The notes below the pieces were generated by a model. The model saw nothing but the letters and a program-made list of their open reading frames with translations, was not told the DNA's origin and made no database searches. A stretch of DNA of 30,924 bases from Pseudomonadota bacterium (GTDB taxonomy: Bacteria > Pseudomonadota > Gammaproteobacteria > UBA5335): contig JAJXTQ010000001.1 in the NCBI GenBank assembly GCA_021783685.1, positions 1 to 30,924 on the forward strand. Direction: 5' to 3'. A program made the translations under genes and the position numbers. Numbering within the stretch: position 1 is the stretch's first letter; each line of letters starts with the position of its first letter. Below, in pieces: positions 1 to 10,132 of the stretch.

Positions 1-724
1 GCGACAGCACGGCGTACTGGTAGAGCCGTTTGGCGGACGGGCGGCTGTTGTCGCTGGCGTCCTGCATCCCGATGTCGGTGAAGCCGGTCTGTTCCAGCGC
101 GGCGCGGAAGGCGCCGCTGTAGGCGAAGGCCTTCACGCTCCAGCCCGAGGCCCATTCGTCCATGAGGGCCTGTTCCTCGGGCGTGAAGCGCGGACGGGCG
201 GCGAAGAAGTCCGCCAGGATCAGCCGGCCGCCCGGCTTGAGCACGCGATAGGCCTCGCGGATGAAATCGGCCTTGTCCTCGGCATGGCACACCGATTCCA
301 CGGCCCAGACCACGTCGAAGCTGGCGTCCGGGTAGCCGGTCGCAACGAAGTCGCGCCGCTCGAAGCGGACCTTGTCCGTGACGTTGTGGCGCTTGGCGTT
401 CTTGTAGGCCGCGTCGACCTGATGCGGGGTGATGGTGATGCCGGTGACCTGCGCGCCTTTCTCGCGCGCCAGCCAGATCGCGCTGCCGCCCACGCCGCAG
501 CCGGCGTCGAGTACGGTGTCCTTGTCGGTGATGCCGGCGCGCTCCGCCAGGATCTGGTTTTCCCGCAGCAGGGCGTCGGACACGCCCTTGGTCGTCTCGT
601 CCCAATAGCCGAAGTGCAGCGCCATGCACCGGTCCAGCCGCCACAGCATCCGGTAGTCGATGGCGCTTTCGTCGTAGTAGCGGACGATCGAGGCTTCGTA
701 GTCCTTGCTGGTTCCCTGGCTCAT
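1..724 (-). CDS. SAM-dependent methyltransferase (3' end outside window)
   Basis: Class I (Rossmann-fold) S-adenosylmethionine methyltransferase; 241 residues are visible and the C-terminus runs off the left edge. Motif I is VLDAGCGVGGS near residues 70-80. It is followed by an acidic strand end and the post-motif LKPGGRLILADFF. The N-terminal stretch with LHFGYWDE and the overall layout resemble the tocopherol/sterol small-molecule C- or O-methyltransferase group, so a lipid or quinone-like substrate is possible, but the substrate cannot be named. The ATG at 724 is chosen because CAGGAG lies a short distance upstream and the protein begins in a typical way. It follows oxyR on the same strand after a 78 bp gap that contains an inverted repeat, so it may be read with oxyR or from its own promoter. 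The family call is firm and the function is open. Confidence 0.85.
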   Translation of the reverse strand, partial: MSQGTSKDYEASIVRYYDESAIDYRMLWRLDRCMALHFGYWDETTKGVSDALLRENQILAERAGITDKDTVLDAGCGVGGSAIWLAREKGAQVTGITITPHQVDAAYKNAKRHNVTDKVRFERRDFVATGYPDASFDVVWAVESVCHAEDKADFIREAYRVLKPGGRLILADFFAARPRFTPEEQALMDEWASGWSVKAFAYSGAFRAALEQTGFTDIGMQDASDNSRPSAKRLYQYAVLS

Positions 725-760
725 GGCCTGCTGCTCCTGTGGCTCCGTGGGCGGTCGAGT

Positions 761-778
761 GTGCCCGTCATGGGGCAC
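761..778. repeat. Inverted repeat in the oxyR-methyltransferase gap
   Basis: GTGCCC and GGGCAC form a perfect 6 bp stem around a 6-base loop, between the oxyR stop codon and the methyltransferase start. No T-run follows on the minus strand, so a classical intrinsic terminator is not supported. It could be an operator or a weak RNA hairpin. The methyltransferase would also have a CATAAT -10-like hexamer at 791-796 (minus strand), but I see no matching -35. Confidence 0.35.
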
Positions 779-802
779 GATTGCGAGACGATTATGGTGC
801 AT

Positions 803-1744
803 TCAGGGCGCATTCGCCGCGCCCTCGAGATAGGTCACCCCCGGCAGTTCACAGGCGCGGATCGCCCGCTGCAGCGCGTCGATCGCCGCGCGGCGTGGAA
901 AACTGCGGCGCCAGGCCAGGGCGACGCGCCGCTGCGGCACGTTTGTGGCGAACGGCTTGACCTCGAGCAGGCCCGCCATCGCGGGAACGGCGAGTGCCGC
1001 CGTGCGCGGCAGCACGCTCACGCCGAGCCCGCTGGCGACCATCTGGCGCAGGGTCTCGAGGCTGGCGCCTTCGAAATCCTGCAGCGGACGGCGCTGCTGC
1101 TTGTCCGGCACACAGCGCGGGCAGGCTTTCAGAACTTGATCGCGGAAGCAATGCCCTTCGCCCAGCATCAGCACGTTTTCCTCGCCCAGATCCTCCGGCG
1201 CAATCGTGGCGCGCGCGCGCCAGGGATGCTGCGGCGGCGTGATGACGACGAAGGGTTCGTCGTAGAGTGCCAGGGTGTTCAGTACCGGGTGCTCATGGGG
1301 CAGGGACAGGATGATGACGTCCAACGCGCCCTGCCGCAGCCGTTCCGTGAGCACTGCGGTGTAGTTTTCCTCGATGACGAGCGGCATGTCGGGCGCGAAC
1401 CGGGCGAGCGGGGCGATCAGGCGCGGCAGGAGATAGGGCCCGATGGTGTAGATGGCGCCGAGGCGCAGCGGGCCGCGCAGCGGATCCTTGCCGTCCTGGG
1501 CGATCTGGGTGATGAGGCGGGCTTCCTCCAGCACCACGCGGGCCTGTTCCAGGACGCGCAGGCCGATCGGTGTCGGCGCGACTTCGTTGCGATTGCGTTC
1601 GAACAGGGTCACGCCCAGTTCGTCCTCCAGCTTGCGCACGGCGACGCTCAAGGTGGGCTGGCTGACGAAGCAGCGCTCGGCGGCGCGGCCGAAATGCCGT
1701 TCGTGATCGAGCGCGATCAGGTAGCGCAGTTCGGTCAGGGTCAT
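803..1744 (-). CDS. oxyR: OxyR, LysR-family peroxide-sensing transcription regulator
   Basis: A 313-residue LysR-type regulator with an N-terminal winged helix-turn-helix (about residues 1-60, including FVSQPTLSVAVRKLE) and a C-terminal periplasmic-binding-like sensor domain. The OxyR signature GHCFRDQVLKAC places Cys199 and Cys208 at exactly the Escherichia coli numbering of the peroxidatic and resolving cysteines. The family senses H2O2 by disulfide formation and activates catalase, peroxidase and iron-protection genes. A third cysteine, Cys211, makes a CPRC motif not present in the E. coli protein. The gene starts 7 bp after the hemF stop codon and is probably co-transcribed with it. The ATG at 1744 gives the canonical MTLTELRYLIAL start. 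Sensing function is inferred from the conserved pair; target genes are not visible here. Confidence 0.95.
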   Translation of the reverse strand: MTLTELRYLIALDHERHFGRAAERCFVSQPTLSVAVRKLEDELGVTLFERNRNEVAPTPIGLRVLEQARVVLEEARLITQIAQDGKDPLRGPLRLGAIYTIGPYLLPRLIAPLARFAPDMPLVIEENYTAVLTERLRQGALDVIILSLPHEHPVLNTLALYDEPFVVITPPQHPWRARATIAPEDLGEENVLMLGEGHCFRDQVLKACPRCVPDKQQRRPLQDFEGASLETLRQMVASGLGVSVLPRTAALAVPAMAGLLEVKPFATNVPQRRVALAWRRSFPRRAAIDALQRAIRACELPGVTYLEGAANAP

Positions 1745-1751
1745 GGGCGCA

Positions 1752-3260
<1,509 letters not shown>

Positions 3261-3271
<11 letters not shown>

Positions 3272-5558
3272 CCGCCAGCGCCGTATCCTCGGCCGGCACC
3301 GCGTAGCCGCACTCCTTTTGCGGGCAGACCTTTTCGGTGCCGCGCCGCTTGGTGGTCTTGAGGGTCAGGATGGGCCAGCCGCATTGCGGACAGGGTTCTG
3401 CCAGCGGCGGATTCCAGACGGCGTATTTGCAACCTGGATACCGGTTGCAGGAATAGAACAGCTTGCCGTAGCGGGACTTGCGCTGCAGCAGTTCGCCCTC
3501 GCGGCATTCCGGACAGGCGACGCCGGTTTCGAGCGGCTTGACGAGCGGCTCGATGTGCTTGCACTGGGGATAGCTGCTGCAGCCGATGAACTTGCCGTAG
3601 CGGCCGTGCTTGATCTCGAGCGCCGAGCTGCATTCCGGGCAGACGCGCCCTTCCACGCGCTCGGGCGGGGCTTCCTCGCCCTTGTCCTCGAGGTTGCGGG
3701 TGTAGTCGCATTCGGGATAGCCGCTGCAGCCGACGAAGCGGCCGCGCCGGCCGAGGCGGATGGACAGCGGCTTGCCGCATTTCGGGCAGGCTTCCTCCAG
3801 CGCCTCGGTGGTGACCTCGGCGCGGGAGACGTTTTCCAGCGTCTCGTCGACTCGCTGCTTGAACGGCGCCCAGAAATCCTCCAGCACGGGCACCCATTCG
3901 CGTTCGCCGCGGGAGATGGCGTCGAGCTGATCTTCCAGTCGCGCGGTGAACTGATAGTCGACGTACTGGGTGAAATGCTGGGTCAGGAAGCGGTTGACGA
4001 TGCGGCCGACATCGGTCGGCACGAAGCGCTTGCGATCCAGCACCACGTACTCGCGGTCCTGCAGGGTGGAGATGATGCTGGCATAGGTGGACGGCCGGCC
4101 GATACCGAACTCCTCCAGCGCCTTGACCAGTGTGGCTTCGGAAAAACGCGGCGGCGGCTCGGTGAAATGCTGGTCGGTCCGGATGTCCGCCAGCGGAATC
4201 GCTTCGCCTTCGGTGAGCGGCGGCAGTTCCCGGTTCTCGTCCTCGTCGCTCTGTTCGTCGCGCCCTTCCTGGTAGACCGCGATGAAGCCGGGGTGCACGA
4301 GGGTCTGGCCGGTGGCCCGGAAGCGGCCGGCATCGCCGGCGGCGAGGGTGGCGCCGACGGTATCGTAGGTGGCGTGCAGCATCTGGGAGGCCAGCGTGCG
4401 TTTCCAGATGAGGTCGTAGAGCTTGGCCTGATCGGGGCTCAAGGCGCGCCGCAGGGTATCGGGCGCGCGCGCGATCGCGGTGGGCCGGATGGCTTCGTGC
4501 GCTTCCTGTGCGTTCTTGGCGCGGGTCTTGTACATCCGCGGCTGGGCGGGGATCTGGTCCTTGCCGTAGCGCTCCCCGATGTAGGCGCGGATCTCCTCGA
4601 CGGCGTCCTGCGCCAGCGCGACCGAGTCGGTGCGCATGTAGGTGATGAGGCCGACCTGCTCGCCGCCCAGATCGATGCCCTCGTAGAGCTGCTGCGCGAT
4701 CTGCATGGTGCGCTTGGCCGTGAAGCCCAGCTTGCGCGCCGCTTCCTGCTGCAGGGTGGAGGTGATGAAGGGCGCGGCGGGGTTGCGTTTCTTCTGCTTG
4801 CGTTCGACACGCTCGATCGTCAGCGCGCCCTGCGCTGCTGCGAGCAGGTGTGTGCGCACCGCATCGGCGCGGGCAGCATCGGTGATCGTGAATTGCTCGA
4901 TCTTCTCGCCCGCAAATTCGATGAGCCGCGCCGGGAAACGGTGCGCGCCCTTGCTCGACTCGGCTTCGACGGTCCAGTATTCGCGCGCCTCGAAGCGTTC
5001 GATTTCTTCCTCACGCTCCGCGATCAGCCGCAAGGCCGGGCTCTGCACCCGGCCGGCCGACAAGCCGCGGCGCACCTTGCGCCACAGCAAGGGCGACAGG
5101 TTGAAGCCCACCAGATAGTCCAGCGCGCGTCGTGCCTGCTGGGCGTTGACGAGGTCGGTGGAGATGTCGCGCGGGTGCTTCATCGCCTCGGTGATGGCGC
5201 GCTGGGTGATCTCGTGGAACACCACGCGCTGCACGGGCTTGTCCTTGAGCAGCCCTTTCTCCGCCAGAAACTGCTGCAGATGCCAGGAAATCGCCTCGCC
5301 TTCGCGGTCCGGGTCGGTGGCGAGGTAGACGACATCGGTCTTGTTGAGCGCGCTGGCGATGGCGTCGAGATGTTTGCTGCTGCGCGCGATGGGCGCGTAC
5401 TTCATGGCAAAGCCGTGTGCCGGATCCACGGCGCCTTCCTTGGGCACCAGATCGCGGACGTGCCCATAGGAGGCCAGGACCTGAAACTCCTTGCCGAGAT
5501 ACTTGTTGATGGTCTTGGCTTTGGCGGGTGATTCGACGATGAGGAGATAGTGACTCAT
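3261..5558 (-). CDS. topA: DNA topoisomerase I (type IA)
   Basis: A 765-residue type IA topoisomerase that relaxes negative supercoils through a 5'-phosphotyrosine intermediate. The TOPRIM domain opens with LLIVESPAKAKTINKYLG and carries the metal-binding TDPDREGEAISWH. The active-site tyrosine is Tyr307 in GLITYMRTDS. The C-terminal region holds four successive four-cysteine zinc ribbons, each starting CPxC or equivalent and ending in a C-x(4-5)-C pair, between about residue 585 and the end. The protein is shorter than E. coli TopA (865) because the tail after the ribbons is short. The ATG at 5558 matches the family N-terminus; a GTG two codons upstream is possible. No Shine-Dalgarno sequence is seen before the start. 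Instead a two-tier stem-loop ends 13 nt upstream. Confidence 0.97.
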
Positions 5559-5571
5559 GGGCACGCATTCT

Positions 5572-5611
5572 GGGGTGGCTGAGATTCCGGCTGGCGGCCG
5601 GCAACCACCCC
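5572..5611 (-). promoter_or_regulatory. Two-tier stem-loop just upstream of topA
   Basis: Read on the minus strand, a 7 bp outer stem (GGGGTGG with CCACCCC) encloses an inner 5 bp stem (CCGGC with GCCGG) around a CGCCA loop. The asymmetric internal loop is 3 nt on the 5' side and 8 nt on the 3' side. The element fills the middle of the 81 bp smg-topA spacer and ends 13 nt before the topA ATG, where a ribosome-binding site would be expected but none is visible. As DNA it could extrude as an imperfect cruciform. As RNA it could act as a processing site, attenuator or translation control element. No U-tract follows, so a simple terminator is unlikely. The role is inferred. Confidence 0.5.
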
Positions 5612-5639
5612 CCGGGGCAGGCGCAGGCGGTGCCGCGTA

Positions 5640-6119
5640 TCAGTGGAACAGGCCGACCTGCTCCTCGAACATGAAATCCTCCATCCAGGCGTAGGGGCCT
5701 TCCTGCCCCGGCATGTTGAACAACACCATCAGCACGACCCACTTGACCTGTTCCAGATCGATGTCGTCCTCATCCAGCGCCATGATGCGTTCGATGACGA
5801 TTTCGCGATGCAGGGGCGTGAGGATGCCGTTCTGGCCCAGATAGAGCAGCAGGCCGCGCATCTCGGTGTCCAGACGTTCCATTTCCGGCTCGGAAAACAC
5901 CCGCACCGATAATTCCTGGCCGACCGGGGCGCAGGCATCGCTGTCCCGATGGGCGGCCAAGGCGTCGAGCCACTCGAAGGCTTTGTGAATTTCCCCGTCA
6001 CGGAAGCCGGCGGCTTCCAACTCTTCCGTCAGATCGTCCCGGTCGGCATCCAGATCTGCTTCCTCGTCCATGTAGTGATCGAACAAGTAAATCAGCACAT
6101 CGAGCATGCTTTCTTTCAT
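5640..6119 (-). CDS. smg: Smg family protein (DUF494)
   Basis: A 159-residue small acidic protein of the Smg/DUF494 family, normally found beside dprA in gammaproteobacteria and betaproteobacteria. It has the typical opening MLDVLIYLFDHYMDEEADL, the middle AAGFRDGEIHKAFEWLDAL and the C-terminal block QVKWVVLMVLFNMPGQE. No catalytic motif, signal peptide or membrane segment is visible; it should be cytosolic. The molecular function of the family is not established. The ATG at 6119 follows a GGGGAGAG ribosome-binding site, better than the TTG one codon earlier. The gene begins 12 bp after the dprA stop codon, so the two are almost certainly co-transcribed. Confidence 0.93.
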   Translation of the reverse strand: MKESMLDVLIYLFDHYMDEEADLDADRDDLTEELEAAGFRDGEIHKAFEWLDALAAHRDSDACAPVGQELSVRVFSEPEMERLDTEMRGLLLYLGQNGILTPLHREIVIERIMALDEDDIDLEQVKWVVLMVLFNMPGQEGPYAWMEDFMFEEQVGLFH

Positions 6120-6131
6120 CAACTCTCCCCG

Positions 6132-7253
6132 TCATCCGCGCAGCCGTCCGTAGCGACCGCCTGGCAGGACCTCCACAAGTCCCTGCAATTCCATGGTCAG
6201 GAGCATGGAGGAAAGCGTTTGCGGCGTCAATCCGGCCCGTTCCACCAGCTCATCCAGGCTGGCCGGCGCATGTCCCAGCGCGTCTAGCAGCGTCTGCATC
6301 CCGGGATCGGGGTGGGGTGCCGGGCCCGGCTGCACCTGAGTGGCCTGATCAGACTGCGGTCGTGCGATCTGAGCGGGGAGTTCTTCGAGAATGTCGGCGG
6401 CGGATTCGACCAGTTTGGCGCCTTGCCGAATCAGCGCGTGACAGCCGCGCGCCAGCGGGTTGTCGATGCTGCCGGGAATGGCGAAGACATCGCGGCCCTG
6501 TTCGGCTGCGAGCCTCGCGGTGATCAGAGACCCGCTGCGCAGGGCCGCTTCGACCACCAGCGTCCCCAGCGTCAGTCCGCTGATGATGCGGTTGCGCCGC
6601 GGAAAATGAGCCGGCAGGGCAGGCGTGCCCGGGGGCCACTCGCTGACCAGGGCACCCTCGGCGGCCAGTTCTTCGGCGAGCCGGGCATGACTGCGCGGAT
6701 AGACCGTGTCCAGGCCGGTGCCACATACCGCCACCGACAGGCCGCCGGCCGCCAGTGCGCCTCCGTGCGCGGCGGCATCGATGCCCACGGCCAGACCGCT
6801 GGTGACGATGAGTCCGTAGCGAACCAGATCGCCGGCGAAGTCGGCGGCCATGCGACGCCCGTTGCCACTGGGATTGCGGCTGCCGACGATGGCCAGCGCG
6901 GGCTGGCCGAGCACTTCCGGGTCGCCCTTGACGAAGAGCAGGGGCGGCGCCCCCGGCAGGACGGCGAGCCGTTCCGGATAGGCCGGATGGCCCAGGCAAA
7001 GCAGGTGGTGCCGGGGTCGTTCAAGCCAGCGCAGATCGGATTCGACCAACGGCCAGTTCGGGCAACGCAGTTGGGCCCGCAAGGCCGCCGGAACACCGGC
7101 GTCGGTCCAGCCGGCATCGCCAGCCGCCAGCACCTGCACACAGCTGCCGAAGTGTGCGACCAGTCGCCCGAAGGTGATCGGACCGACACCGGGCAGACGC
7201 AGCAGCGCCAGCGCCGCTGCGCGTTCGCGCTCAGGGCTCGCGCAGTCCGTCAT
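6132..7253 (-). CDS. dprA: DNA processing protein DprA
   Basis: A 373-residue DprA/Smf protein, which binds incoming single-stranded DNA and loads RecA during natural transformation. The order is an N-terminal helical (SAM/HhH-like) region with LLRLPGVGPITFGRLV, a Rossmann-like central domain with LAIVGSRNPSGNG, VTSGLAVGIDAAAH, CGTGLDTVYPRSH and FPRRNRIISGL, and a C-terminal winged-helix DprA domain (about residues 310-373). The length is typical. The ATG at 7253 overlaps the stop of the upstream LysM gene by ATGA. dprA also occurs in non-competent bacteria, so competence cannot be concluded. The possible link to pili through its TsaP-like neighbour is only suggestive. Confidence 0.96.
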   Translation of the reverse strand: MTDCASPERERAAALALLRLPGVGPITFGRLVAHFGSCVQVLAAGDAGWTDAGVPAALRAQLRCPNWPLVESDLRWLERPRHHLLCLGHPAYPERLAVLPGAPPLLFVKGDPEVLGQPALAIVGSRNPSGNGRRMAADFAGDLVRYGLIVTSGLAVGIDAAAHGGALAAGGLSVAVCGTGLDTVYPRSHARLAEELAAEGALVSEWPPGTPALPAHFPRRNRIISGLTLGTLVVEAALRSGSLITARLAAEQGRDVFAIPGSIDNPLARGCHALIRQGAKLVESAADILEELPAQIARPQSDQATQVQPGPAPHPDPGMQTLLDALGHAPASLDELVERAGLTPQTLSSMLLTMELQGLVEVLPGGRYGRLRG

Positions 7254-8416
7254 GAAGGCGTGGCGACACGGTCACCGATCTTGATGCTGCGGGTGCTGCG
7301 CACGATCAGGCCTTGGCTGACCGACTCGGACACGTGGAAGATGAGCACGGCGCCGATGACGCGTTCGGGAAGCGCCACGGTGCCGCCGCGCACCGGATCT
7401 TCCATCCGACCCTCCGCGCCGTATACGATGAGGACGTGGCCGACTTTCAGCCCGGCGCCGGTGCCCACGCTCACGGTGACCGATTGATGTTGGCCGGCCT
7501 GTGAAATGGCGTCGGTGAGCAACAGGACGCGTCCGGAGACGGCCTGGCTGGGCGTGCTGGGCAGGAGATCGGGGAGCGTGACCGACTCGGGCACGGCGAG
7601 CAGGCGTTGTTTCGCCCGGATTTCCCGGCGACTCTGGATGATGAGCGCTTCGGCCGGATCGCCGGCCTGCAGGATGCGCGCGCTGCCCAGGACGTCCACC
7701 TGATAGCCCAGCAGCTTGCGGGTGTCCGGATCGCGGAGCGCGCTGCCGCTTTCGGTGACGATCTGGAACACGGTGCCGGCGGGCGCATCCGTGCCGCGAA
7801 CATAGATGCGGTCACCCGAGCCCATGATCAACTGTTCGGCATTGAATGCCCGCAACACGTAGGGGCTCTTGGTCAAGGTCTTGGGATCGACCGATGCGGT
7901 CTCGCTGAGAAAAGGGGCGATGCGTTCGTAGGGCAGCGCCGGAATGGCCGTTTCGACGGGTTCGCGGCGGATGGTGGGGACCCGTCGCTCGACGGGCAGG
8001 GGTGGCTCGACCGGCTGGAGCCTGAGCTGACCGTCGATCATGGCGACTTCGAGTTCATCGCCGGGATAGATCCGGTGCGGATTGCGAACCTGAGGATTGG
8101 CACGCCACACCTCCGGCCACCGCCAGGGATCGCGCAGGAAGCGTGCCGCGATATCCCACAGGGTGTCGCCCCGCCGCACCACGTAACGAGCGGGGCGATC
8201 CTCGCGCCAGACCACGGGGACCGTGGCGGCCGGCGCGGTCGCCCCCCCGGTTTCGTAGGGGATGGCCTGCGCGTCCGTGGACGCGGACCGCAGTTCCGGC
8301 GGCGCCAGCGGCGCCCGCGGCGCGTCGGCGGGGGGCGTGGAATGGGTACAGGCGGCGATCACCGTCGCCAGGGCGGCGGCAAACAGTCGCGGAACCGGCC
8401 GCGGGGGATTTTGCAT
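7250..8416 (-). CDS. LysM-domain lipoprotein resembling TsaP (secretin-associated)
   Basis: A 388-residue envelope protein with one LysM peptidoglycan-binding domain (about residues 78-122, RRGDTLWDIAARFLRDPW through NPHRIYPGDEL). A long beta-rich C-terminal region of unknown fold follows. The N-terminus is a lipoprotein signal peptide with lipobox VIAAC, lipidation expected on Cys23. The LysM block and the position directly before dprA match the Pseudomonas aeruginosa PA0020 class, described as TsaP, which anchors the type IV pilus secretin to peptidoglycan. No pilus genes lie in the window, so this role is inferred from similarity and synteny. The ATG at 8416 follows AAGAGGGA. The gene heads the minus-strand cluster and diverges from def. 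Confidence 0.85.
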   Translation of the reverse strand: MQNPPRPVPRLFAAALATVIAACTHSTPPADAPRAPLAPPELRSASTDAQAIPYETGGATAPAATVPVVWREDRPARYVVRRGDTLWDIAARFLRDPWRWPEVWRANPQVRNPHRIYPGDELEVAMIDGQLRLQPVEPPLPVERRVPTIRREPVETAIPALPYERIAPFLSETASVDPKTLTKSPYVLRAFNAEQLIMGSGDRIYVRGTDAPAGTVFQIVTESGSALRDPDTRKLLGYQVDVLGSARILQAGDPAEALIIQSRREIRAKQRLLAVPESVTLPDLLPSTPSQAVSGRVLLLTDAISQAGQHQSVTVSVGTGAGLKVGHVLIVYGAEGRMEDPVRGGTVALPERVIGAVLIFHVSESVSQGLIVRSTRSIKIGDRVATPS

Positions 8417-8460
8417 CGACACGGCATCCCTCTTGCGTGCGTGCCCTTTTGGCAAAGGGG

Positions 8461-8466
8461 TATACT
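8461..8466 (+). promoter_or_regulatory. Candidate -10 element for def-fmt-rsmB
   Basis: TATACT (5 of 6 to consensus) lies 92 bp before def, in the 141 bp region divergent between the LysM gene and def. I see no convincing -35 at 16-18 bp. The GTATAC core is palindromic, so the same bases offer TATACC on the minus strand for the LysM-dprA side. Assignment is tentative. Confidence 0.35.
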
Positions 8467-8557
8467 GAAAGGGCAAATCCGGCGCCCCTGCTCGAGATCC
8501 GATCAGCGGTGCCGATGAGGTTAACGACGCGATCGCCGCCGACTTTACGAAGACGCC

Positions 8558-9079
8558 ATGGCCACACTCGAGATTCTGCATTTTCCCGATCCCCGTCTGC
8601 GGCGCCGGGCGCTGCCGGTGCCGCAGGTCGACGATGCCGTGCGACGCATGCTCGACGACATGCTGGACACCATGTACGACGCCAAGGGCGTCGGTTTGGC
8701 CGCCACCCAGGTCGACATCCATCTGCGCATGCTGGTGGCCGATGTCTCCGATGAGCGCAACCAGCCTTTGTATCTGGTCAACCCCGAGATCGTTGCCCGC
8801 GACGGCCTTCAGGAGAGCGAGGAAGGCTGTCTCTCGGTGCCGGGTGTCTATGAACCCGTGCGGCGCGCCGAGCAGATCCGGGTGCGCGCGCTGGGGCGCA
8901 GGGGCGAGCCGCTGGAATTCGACGCGGACGGCTTGCTGGCCGTCTGCATCCAGCACGAGATCGACCACCTCGACGGCAAGCTGTTCGTCGATTACCTCTC
9001 CGAGCTCAAGCGTCAGCGCATCCGCAAGAAGCTGCAAAAGCAGCAGCGCACCGCCGAACCTGCGGGCATCGCCGGCTGA
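8558..9079 (+). CDS. def: Peptide deformylase
   Basis: A 173-residue metalloenzyme that removes the N-formyl group from nascent proteins. All three signatures are present: GVGLAATQ (44-51), EGCLSVP with metal ligand Cys91, and HEIDHLDG with His133, catalytic Glu134 and His137. These correspond to Cys90, His132 and His136 in E. coli. The length is standard for the type 1 enzyme. The ATG at 8558 gives the usual short N-terminus and the ribosome-binding site is weak. fmt follows after 120 bp in which I see no other gene. The def-fmt pair removes and adds the same formyl group and is conserved across bacteria. Confidence 0.97.
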   Translation: MATLEILHFPDPRLRRRALPVPQVDDAVRRMLDDMLDTMYDAKGVGLAATQVDIHLRMLVADVSDERNQPLYLVNPEIVARDGLQESEEGCLSVPGVYEPVRRAEQIRVRALGRRGEPLEFDADGLLAVCIQHEIDHLDGKLFVDYLSELKRQRIRKKLQKQQRTAEPAGIAG

Positions 9080-9199
9080 GTCGGGTTCCCCGGCCGCGAC
9101 GGGCTTGTTGCGCCTCGCGTCGGTATCTCGCCGGATCGCGGACCGTGATGCGTCTCTTGCCGTCCCGCCGACCGCCTCTCCTCCCTGAACGGAACCTGC

Positions 9200-10132
9200 A
9201 TGCGTATCGTCTTTGCCGGCACCCCTGAGTTCGCCGTCCCCACGCTCGAGGCCCTGCTCGCCAGCGGCCACGACCTGGCCGGCGTCTACACGCAGCCCGA
9301 CCGCCCCGCAGGGCGCGGCCGGCAGGTGCAGGCCTCGCCGGTGAAGATGCTGGCCGCCGCCCAGGGGCTCGCGGTCTTTCAGCCCGGGACGCTGCGCGAT
9401 CCGGCCGCGCAGGCGGCGCTCGCGGCGCTCGCGCCCGACCTGATGGTGGTGATCGCCTATGGCCTTTTGCTGCCGCAGGCGGTGCTCGACCTGCCCCGGC
9501 TCGGCTGCGTCAATCTGCACGCGTCCCTCTTGCCGCGCTGGCGTGGCGCCGCGCCGATCCAGCGCGCCATCCTGGCCGGTGACACCGAAACCGGCATCAC
9601 CCTCATGCAGATGGATGCGGGGCTCGACACCGGCGCCATGCTGATGCGCCGCGCCTGTCCCATCGGTCCGCATGAAACCGCCGCGGAGTTGCACGACCGG
9701 CTGGCCCGGATGGCGGCCGAGGTGATCACGCAGGCGCTGCCGGCGCTGGCCGAGGCCCGTTTGACGCCCCAGCCGCAACCCGCCGCGGGCGTGACCTACG
9801 CCGCCAAGCTGGACAAGGCAGAGGCCTGGATCGACTGGCACCAGAGCGCCCCGGCGATCGACCGGCAGATCCGCGCCTTCAACCCCTGGCCGGTGGCCCA
9901 GACCCGGCTCGGGGATCAGGTGCTGCGCATCTGGCGCGCCCGGCCGGAACCGGACCATCCGGAAACTGCCGCGCCGGGGACGGTCGTGCAGGCGGACCGG
10001 ACGGGCGTCGCGGTCGCCACCGGGGCGGGTCGGCTGTGGGTGGAGCAGGCGCAGTTGCCCGGCGGCCGGGCGCTGCCGGCGGTCGAGCTGGCGCGCGGGC
10101 GGGCGCTGCCGGGGGTCTGTCTTGGGCGCTGA
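9200..10132 (+). CDS. fmt: Methionyl-tRNA formyltransferase
   Basis: A 310-residue enzyme that transfers a formyl group from 10-formyltetrahydrofolate to initiator Met-tRNA. The N-terminal formyltransferase domain starts [17 protein letters not shown]. It holds the catalytic set Asn105, His107 ([12 protein letters not shown]) and Asp143 (MDAGLDTG), each one residue off the E. coli numbers. The C-terminal tRNA-binding OB-like domain begins at about residue 205. The length is typical. The ATG at 9200 follows ACGGAAC. The last 11 bases overlap rsmB. The other one-carbon enzyme in this window is purU. Confidence 0.97.
   Translation: MRIVFAGTPEFAVPTLEALLASGHDLAGVYTQPDRPAGRGRQVQASPVKMLAAAQGLAVFQPGTLRDPAAQAALAALAPDLMVVIAYGLLLPQAVLDLPRLGCVNLHASLLPRWRGAAPIQRAILAGDTETGITLMQMDAGLDTGAMLMRRACPIGPHETAAELHDRLARMAAEVITQALPALAEARLTPQPQPAAGVTYAAKLDKAEAWIDWHQSAPAIDRQIRAFNPWPVAQTRLGDQVLRIWRARPEPDHPETAAPGTVVQADRTGVAVATGAGRLWVEQAQLPGGRALPAVELARGRALPGVCLGR

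Noticed and set aside
3318..5531. A 737-codon plus-strand open frame opposite topA
   Set aside because: It mirrors topA codon by codon and has no domain or ribosome-binding site.
7250..9958. A 902-codon open frame on the minus strand running through def and fmt into the LysM gene
   Set aside because: The upstream 500 codons are antisense to def and fmt, whose motifs are certain. The LysM gene has its own ATG, ribosome-binding site and signal peptide at 8416.
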